From positions 1 to 11,435 of the forward strand of contig JBBHKE010000920.1 of the NCBI GenBank assembly GCA_037447655.1: 11,435 nucleotides of DNA, read 5' to 3'. Numbering within the stretch: position 1 is the first letter of the stretch; each line of letters starts with the position of its first letter. The stretch is from Zygnema cylindricum (Eukaryota; Streptophyta; Zygnematophyceae; Zygnematales; Zygnemataceae). The position numbers were made by a program, and so were the translations under genes. Below, piece after piece: positions 7,712 through 11,435 of the stretch. Under the pieces are notes generated by a model, which was not told the origin of the DNA, made no database searches, and saw nothing but the letters and a program-made list of their open reading frames with translations.

Positions 7712-8100
7712 CTTTTCTCTTCCTCTAGTCCTCTTTTCCTCTCATCTTCTTGTCAGCTTCTAACTCTAACAATCTAATTCATACTCTTATCTCATCCTTT
7801 CCCTTCTCCCTCTCCCTCTCATTCACTTTCCGTCTCTTTCTCTCTCTCATCATTCTTCACCTCTCCCTCTAACTCTCTCAACCTCATCCTTACTCCCTCG
7901 ATCTTACCCTTTCCCTCTTCCTCTTCCTCTCCCGCTCCTCTCCCTCTCCCTCTCATTCTTATTCACAGTCCCTCTCTTTTCTCGTCCTCTCCTAGCTCTC
8001 CCTCTCTACCTCTCTCAACTTCATCCCCTAAACCCCTCTGTCGGCCCTTCCCCTCTCCCTCTCCCTACCCCAATCCCTCTCCTTGCCTCTCACTCCTCTC
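7712..8100. repeat. Polypyrimidine satellite (CCCTCT-type)
   Basis: Almost entirely C and T on the + strand, densest from 7793, with irregular CCCTCT and CTCTTC hexamers separated by short AT-containing breaks (CTCATTC, AACTCTC). It faces a matching purine tract directly to the right. Confidence 0.85.
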
Positions 8101-8450
8101 CTCGGGGAGTGGGAGTTGGAGTGGGAGGGTAAGTGTAAGGGGGAGGGGGAGGGGGAGGGGGGGTAGAGGGGGAGGGAGAGAGAGACGGAGATGGAGAAGG
8201 AGAAGGAGAAGGAGAGGGAGAGTGAGAGGGAGAAGGAAAGAGAAATGGGGATAGAAAGGGAGATGGAAAGGGAAAGCACAAGCAGTGGAGAGGGAGAGAA
8301 AGAGGGAAAGGGAAAGTGAGAGGAGCAGAAGACGAAAAACGAGACGGAGAGGAAAAGAAATAGAGAGACGTAGTAAGAGAGAAAGGGAGAGGCAGAGGGA
8401 GAGGGAGAGGAAAAGGGAGAGGGAGAGGGAGAGGGAGACCAAAGGAAAAT
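8101..8450. repeat. Polypurine satellite (GAGGGA-type), mirror partner of the preceding tract
   Basis: Almost entirely G and A on the + strand, with GAGGGA and GGAGAA hexamers. At the junction CACTCC (8090s) pairs with GGAGTG (8105-8110) around TCTCCTCG. The three long minus-strand open frames here encode only Ser/Leu/Pro runs and are artefacts of the repeat. Confidence 0.85.
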
Positions 8451-8639
8451 AGTCAGCTATCTTTGATGACAGTGTAAACAGTGTCATTAGAGGCATGAGG
8501 GGAGGAGACGTCGAGTCATATGCCAGTATGGGGAAAATAACAACATGGCAAGACTGATAGTGAAGCATGGGATAAGTTTGAGGCAACAACCAACCCTAAT
8601 TGGACAAGAAACTGCAACGGAAAATGATGAAAATAAGAG
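8451..8639. other. Unique sequence between satellites
   Basis: About 190 bp of mixed composition with no recognised gene; an open frame starting at 8545 runs straight into the next satellite. Confidence 0.4.
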
Positions 8640-8833
8640 TTTTTCGTTTTCGTTTTCTTTTCGGTTTCGTTTTCGTTTTCATTTTCGTTTCCATTTCCGT
8701 TTCCTTTTTCCTTTTTGTTTTTGTTTTCGTTTCGTTTTCGTTTCGTATTATTTTTCGTTTCATTCTCGTTTTTCATTTCTTTTCCGTTTTCATTTCGTTT
8801 TTGTTTTCTTTTTCAGTTTGTTTTCTTTTTCTC
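8640..8833. repeat. TTTTCG-type hexamer satellite
   Basis: Imperfect array of TTTTCG with variants TTTCCA, TTTTCA and TTTTTG. All overlapping frames give Phe/Ser/Arg/Val or Lys/Asn/Glu low complexity. Confidence 0.85.
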
Positions 8834-9075
8834 AGCCCTACTTCAAAGGAAGAAATGCCTTTGGATGTCTCTACCTTTCCATAAAAAGTACGAAGTTTAT
8901 GTGTATGGCGAATGCTAAGTATGGAACTTCTGACAGCGGTTGATTCGATCATATTCGATCATCGACTCCAGAGCCTCGACACATGTGTGAGAAGACCGGA
9001 GTCAGTTTATAACTTTGGAGGAGGCCACTCGGGTCAAAAATTATTGTGGAAAAGGAACCAATGAGATATCATAGG
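8834..9075. other. Unique sequence between satellites
   Basis: No gene recognised. It contains a direct repeat TTCGATCAT (about 8943-8961) and GACTCC...GGAGTC arms around a CACATGTGTG palindrome (about 8964-9003). Confidence 0.4.
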
Positions 9076-9319
9076 CTCCCTCGCCCTCTCCCTCTCCCTC
9101 TCCCTCTCCCTCTACCTCGCCCTCGCCCTCGCCCTCGCCCTCGCCCCCGCCCTCTCCCTCGCCCTCTCCCTCGCCCTCTCCCTCGCCCTCGCCCTATCCC
9201 TCGCCCTCTCCCTCAGCCTCACCCTCGTCCTCGCCCTCGCCCTCGCCCTCTCCCTCACCCTCTCCCTCTCCCTCTCCCTCTCCCTCGTCCTTGGCCTCGC
9301 CCTCACCCTCCCTTCCTCC
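9076..9319. repeat. CCCTCG / CCCTCT hexamer satellite
   Basis: About forty near-perfect hexamers on the + strand. CCCTCT dominates both ends, and CCCTCG and mixed units fill the middle. The frame 9046-9381 reads as Pro-Leu and Pro-Arg dipeptides and is a by-product of the 6-bp period. Confidence 0.9.
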
Positions 9320-9368
9320 AAGCAAAAGCAAAAACCTTCAATTGTTCAACTTACATCAGGGTAGTTAC

Positions 9369-10017
9369 TGTAGGATCTTAAGCAAAATTCACTCAAAATA
9401 ATTCACAAAACATAAATCATTTACACAGCGGAAGCTCATAAAAGACAAGAGGAATATTCAGCCAAAAAGATTTATAAGTGTTCTTGGCCGAAGCCTCTTT
9501 ACATCATATCTCTTCTCTCTTCCCTCTCTTCTCTATCCTCTTTAAATAATCTCTTACTCCAAGATTAATCCTCTATGATTCAATCATGTAAGATGGGATA
9601 ATACTCTGCACATGTACACTGCTGCCTATATACTCGCTACTCTGCACTAAAAGACAACAAGGTAAGACAAGCAGAACTTAACGTAGCGACGAAGTCTGTC
9701 CCTAGCTGACTGTGCACACTGCAAGGACGTTTCCACGAAGAAAGTAGCATGCGCTTTCTTCCTTCGAAACGACTAACTCCAAAGGTTGACTTTAACACAT
9801 GTCGTCACGCGAAAACGCCTGCACGCAAAATGTGACACTTGCGCACGAAAACATAAAGTGACGCGAAACGAAATATAACATTTCGTTCACGTATATCAAA
9901 AGTACCGTCGCGAAACGACGTAGTACTTTTTGTATGATGACGCGACACTTCGCGTCAAACAAATAAAAGTTGGTATGACGCTTCGCGGAAATACCGCGAA
10001 ACGACAATATCCCAACA
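9369..10017 (-). mobile_element. Copia-type LTR-like block, minus strand (possible solo LTR)
   Basis: Read on the minus strand it starts TGTTGGGATATTGTCG (at 10017) and ends AAGATCCTACA (at 9369), so TG...CA with imperfect TGTTGG/CCTACA tips. A TATATA at 9627-9632 lies about 385 bp from the start, a plausible U3 length. GCTTCCGC, near the other end, recurs in the right-hand LTR-like block. The right flank AGTAC and left flank GTTAC agree at only 3 of 5 bases, so the target duplication is doubtful. No tRNA-Met-type primer site (TGGTATCAGAG) follows the end, which fits a solo LTR better than a full element. The boundaries are inference. Confidence 0.5.
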
Positions 10018-10400
10018 AGTACTAGGGTTGGAGTTGGGAAAACTCCCTTTGAAATGTTGATAAGAAAGCATCTACTTGTGTCACATTCCAGAGTGTTTGG
10101 AAGTAAGTTTACTTGTCTAGATAAGGATCTTGAGAGATAGAAGACGCAACCTATAGAATGCCTCAGATACTACACCACTCATCGTTATTAGTGTTAATTT
10201 TTATTACACCACTTAAATCATCTTTTCTTCATGCACACTTTGTCAAAATGTCAATCGGAGACCGCCAATAGGAAGGTGAAAATCTTGCCTTCGAATAGCA
10301 ACCATCGGAAAAGACAAGTGTGCACGAAGAAAAGATGTTTTAAGTGGCGATAAAAACTTTAAAACTAATAACGATGAGCAGTGTAATAGGATACGATGAT
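10018..10400 (+). pseudogene. Copia integrase remnant, split by MITE copy C
   Basis: The + strand frame from 10033 reads VGKTPFEMLIRKHLLVSHSR, then VFGSKFTCLDKDLER, then a stop, then KTQPIECLRY. Family knowledge: Copia integrases have G-K-T-P-(Y/F)-E-x-W-x-x-x-K-P-x-x-x-H-L-R-V-F-G, followed by K-x-x-P-x-x-x-x-C-I-F-x-G-Y. Bases 10018-10032 (STRVG) fit the residues just upstream. IGYDD at 10386-10400, after the MITE, fits the Gly-Tyr that should follow. It is broken by a stop, a 215-bp MITE, a frame change and further stops. The left end coincides with the LTR-like block boundary. Confidence 0.8.
10171..10385 (+). mobile_element. MITE copy C (215 bp) inside Copia integrase remnant
   Basis: Inverted repeats 10171-10244 and 10313-10385 carry the same blocks as copy A (TACACC/TGTGTA-type tip, TCGTTATTAGTGTTAA, CCACTTAAA, TGCACACTT). 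The core GGAGACCGCCAATAGGAAGG is closest to copy A. It splits a Copia integrase remnant: ...QPIECLRY lies before it and IGYDD right after it. Confidence 0.85.
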
Positions 10401-10761
10401 TAGGCAGGGTCATAGAGTGTGTGACTTGAGTAAAAGAGACGGTCGAACTCTCAAAAACTTGACAACAAAAGAATAAAGCAAAAGTTTCCATTTTTTTTTA
10501 GACTATTCGACAAATAGAAAGCAAGAAGATTCACAGAGTACAGGCCATTAGAAAATGAAATGAGGTAGATCATGGGAATAGGGGAGATAAATCTAAGAAT
10601 ACAAACATGCCACAAGATATATCGAAAAGAACAGGCAATGATGTTAAAATGGTAGTAAGGTTTAGAGAAAGGAGCCCTTCCATTATTGCATCTGCATTCC
10701 AAAAAGGAAGGAGGAGGAGATCCAAAAATAAAGAAGCCAATATGGTGTATCCTTTCTAATA
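10401..10761. other. Probable degenerate Copia internal sequence
   Basis: It lies between integrase and reverse transcriptase remnants in the right order and at about the right spacing, so it is likely decayed pol sequence. No motif is clear beyond a basic stretch around 10708-10730 (RRRRSKNKEA), which resembles the RRS-x-R linker of Copia polyproteins. Minus-strand frames here are not supported. Confidence 0.35.
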
Positions 10762-10891
10762 ATAGTGCAGATTAATAAACCCTAGACTTTGTGAGAGGTC
10801 TTATCATTAAAAGAAAAAGACAAGTGGATAGAGGTTGAAAAGAATGAGATGGCTTTTATTATGAAGGCACAAACATGGGAGTTAGTGGAAT
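10762..10891 (+). pseudogene. Copia reverse transcriptase N-terminal remnant
   Basis: The frame reads NKP-stop-TL-stop-EVLSLKEKDKW, then IEVEKNEMAFIMKAQTWELV and EL. Family knowledge: Copia reverse transcriptase starts P-x-(T/S)-x-x-E-A-x-x-x-x-x-x-x-W-x-x-A-M-x-x-E-x-x-x-L-x-x-N-x-TWELV-x-L. Two stops show that it is dead. Similarity ends abruptly at WELVEL, exactly where TGTTAGAATTG begins, so it is cut by the next element. Confidence 0.8.
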
Positions 10892-11435
10892 TGTTAGAAT
10901 TGCAATGTGGGATTTTTTCAATGTTGATTCGTTTTTAGTGTGGGTCAGTTTTGTCGCTCGTCACGTCGCGCATTATATTTCGTTTCATTAGTACTTTTAG
11001 TTTTGTTTGATTAAGTGTGAACCGTTTGGTCCATTTCGTTTGTGTACGTGACTTCTAGTATTTTGGTTCGTGCGTAGTACTTCTAGCAGTTTCGTTTCAC
11101 GTAGGTTAAGTTGTACTTTAAGTATTGTACTTCTAGACGTTTCGTTTCGAGTTGTTTCAGTTTGCGTCGTACTCTATTTTGCGTCTAAGTACATGTGACG
11201 CTTCTAGAATTATATTTATAGATGTAATCTGCGAATAAGTTAAAATGCCAGCTAGTGAGGGAATTAGAGATCACTAAGGAGAAATTAAGGAGATATTATT
11301 GTAGAGTTAATATATGAGAATTAATGTGAATTCCTCTTCTGAATTATGTAATGTCTCTATCTATGTTCATGAGAAATTAATGTTTGTAATGTGAGCTGGT
11401 TGATATTTGATGTGAGTTAAATTCGCTTCCGCATT
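10892..11435 (+). mobile_element. LTR-like block running off the window (Copia-type, 5' or solo LTR)
   Basis: Starts TGTTAGAATTGCAATG in the middle of the reverse transcriptase remnant. A TATATTTATA at 11211-11220 lies about 320 bp in, like the TATA position of the minus-strand block. TTTCGTTTCG-type motifs and GCTTCCGC (11424-11431) are shared with that block. Its end is not in the window, so target duplication, primer site and internal genes cannot be judged. Confidence 0.5.
11052..11207 (+). repeat. CTTCTAG repeats in the LTR-like block
   Basis: CTTCTAG occurs at 11052, 11080, 11130 and 11201. The second and third belong to a 22-bp unit, GTACTTCTAG plus two bases plus GTTTCGTTTC, repeated with a 50-bp offset (11077-11098 and 11127-11148). 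Tandem motifs upstream of a TATA box in an LTR are typical of U3 enhancers; this role is inference. Confidence 0.6.

Noticed and set aside
7793-8100. Telomeric or subtelomeric repeat
   Set aside because: The units are CCCTCT-type; no run of the plant CCCTAAA or related telomere unit is seen.
8028-8589. Long minus-strand Ser/Leu/Pro-rich open frames
   Set aside because: All lie on the purine/pyrimidine satellite, which rarely makes stop codons; three overlapping frames are open at once.
8545-8943. Phe/Arg-rich open frames over the TTTTCG array
   Set aside because: Repeat by-product. The flanking non-repeat residues match nothing recognised.
9046-9381. Open frame encoding a Pro-Leu/Pro-Arg dipeptide protein
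   Set aside because: It follows directly from a CCCTCG/CCCTCT hexamer array; the reverse strand is equally open (Arg-Glu/Arg-Ala). No non-repeat domain is present.
1-11435. tRNA or rRNA genes
   Set aside because: No cloverleaf with GGTTCRANNCC-type B box and no conserved rRNA stretch noticed by eye; tRNAscan-SE and Rfam would settle it.

Overview
The window looks like nuclear DNA of a eukaryote from the green plant lineage. It is AT-rich and has a five-exon gene with GT-AG introns, intronic MITEs, Copia-type LTR retrotransposon debris and long hexanucleotide satellites. Nothing bacterial (operons, Shine-Dalgarno sites, CRISPR) is visible. The genus cannot be decided from this sequence; a streptophyte, either alga or land plant, fits best.

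One protein-coding gene is well supported. It runs on the + strand from 2147 to 6202 in five exons (2147-2418, 3436-3585, 4429-4601, 4941-5343, 5614-6202). The intron phases (2, 2, 1, 2) are mutually compatible, and the join gives 1587 nt, or 528 residues and a stop. The product is a glycosyltransferase family 92 protein (Pfam Glyco_transf_92, formerly DUF23). In plants the best-known members are the GALS beta-1,4-galactan synthases of the Golgi. The DxD-type motif FDLDEY starts exon 5. A CT-rich leader precedes the ATG. A short ORF of unknown meaning (6303-6674) and a cluster of small hairpins follow the stop.

Region by region: 1-820 holds three copies of a 67-bp unit ending in CGGTGTA, two of them in tandem. 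820-2000 is the upstream region, with a cluster of TGACG-type motifs. 2147-6202 is the gene, with one MITE in intron 1 and a diverged relative in intron 2. 6200-7700 is AT-rich and non-coding apart from the small ORF. 7710-9320 is satellite DNA: a pyrimidine tract that flips to a purine tract near 8100, then a TTTTCG-type array, then a CCCTCG/CCCTCT array. 9369-11435 is a nest of transposons. Broken Copia integrase and reverse transcriptase pieces on the + strand are interrupted by a minus-strand LTR-like block, by a third MITE copy, and by the start of another LTR-like block that runs off the window.

No novel defence, RNA-guided or biosynthetic system is visible. The most interesting points are the GT92 gene model, the TACACC...GGTGTA element family that links all three parts of the window, and the layered insertions at the right end.
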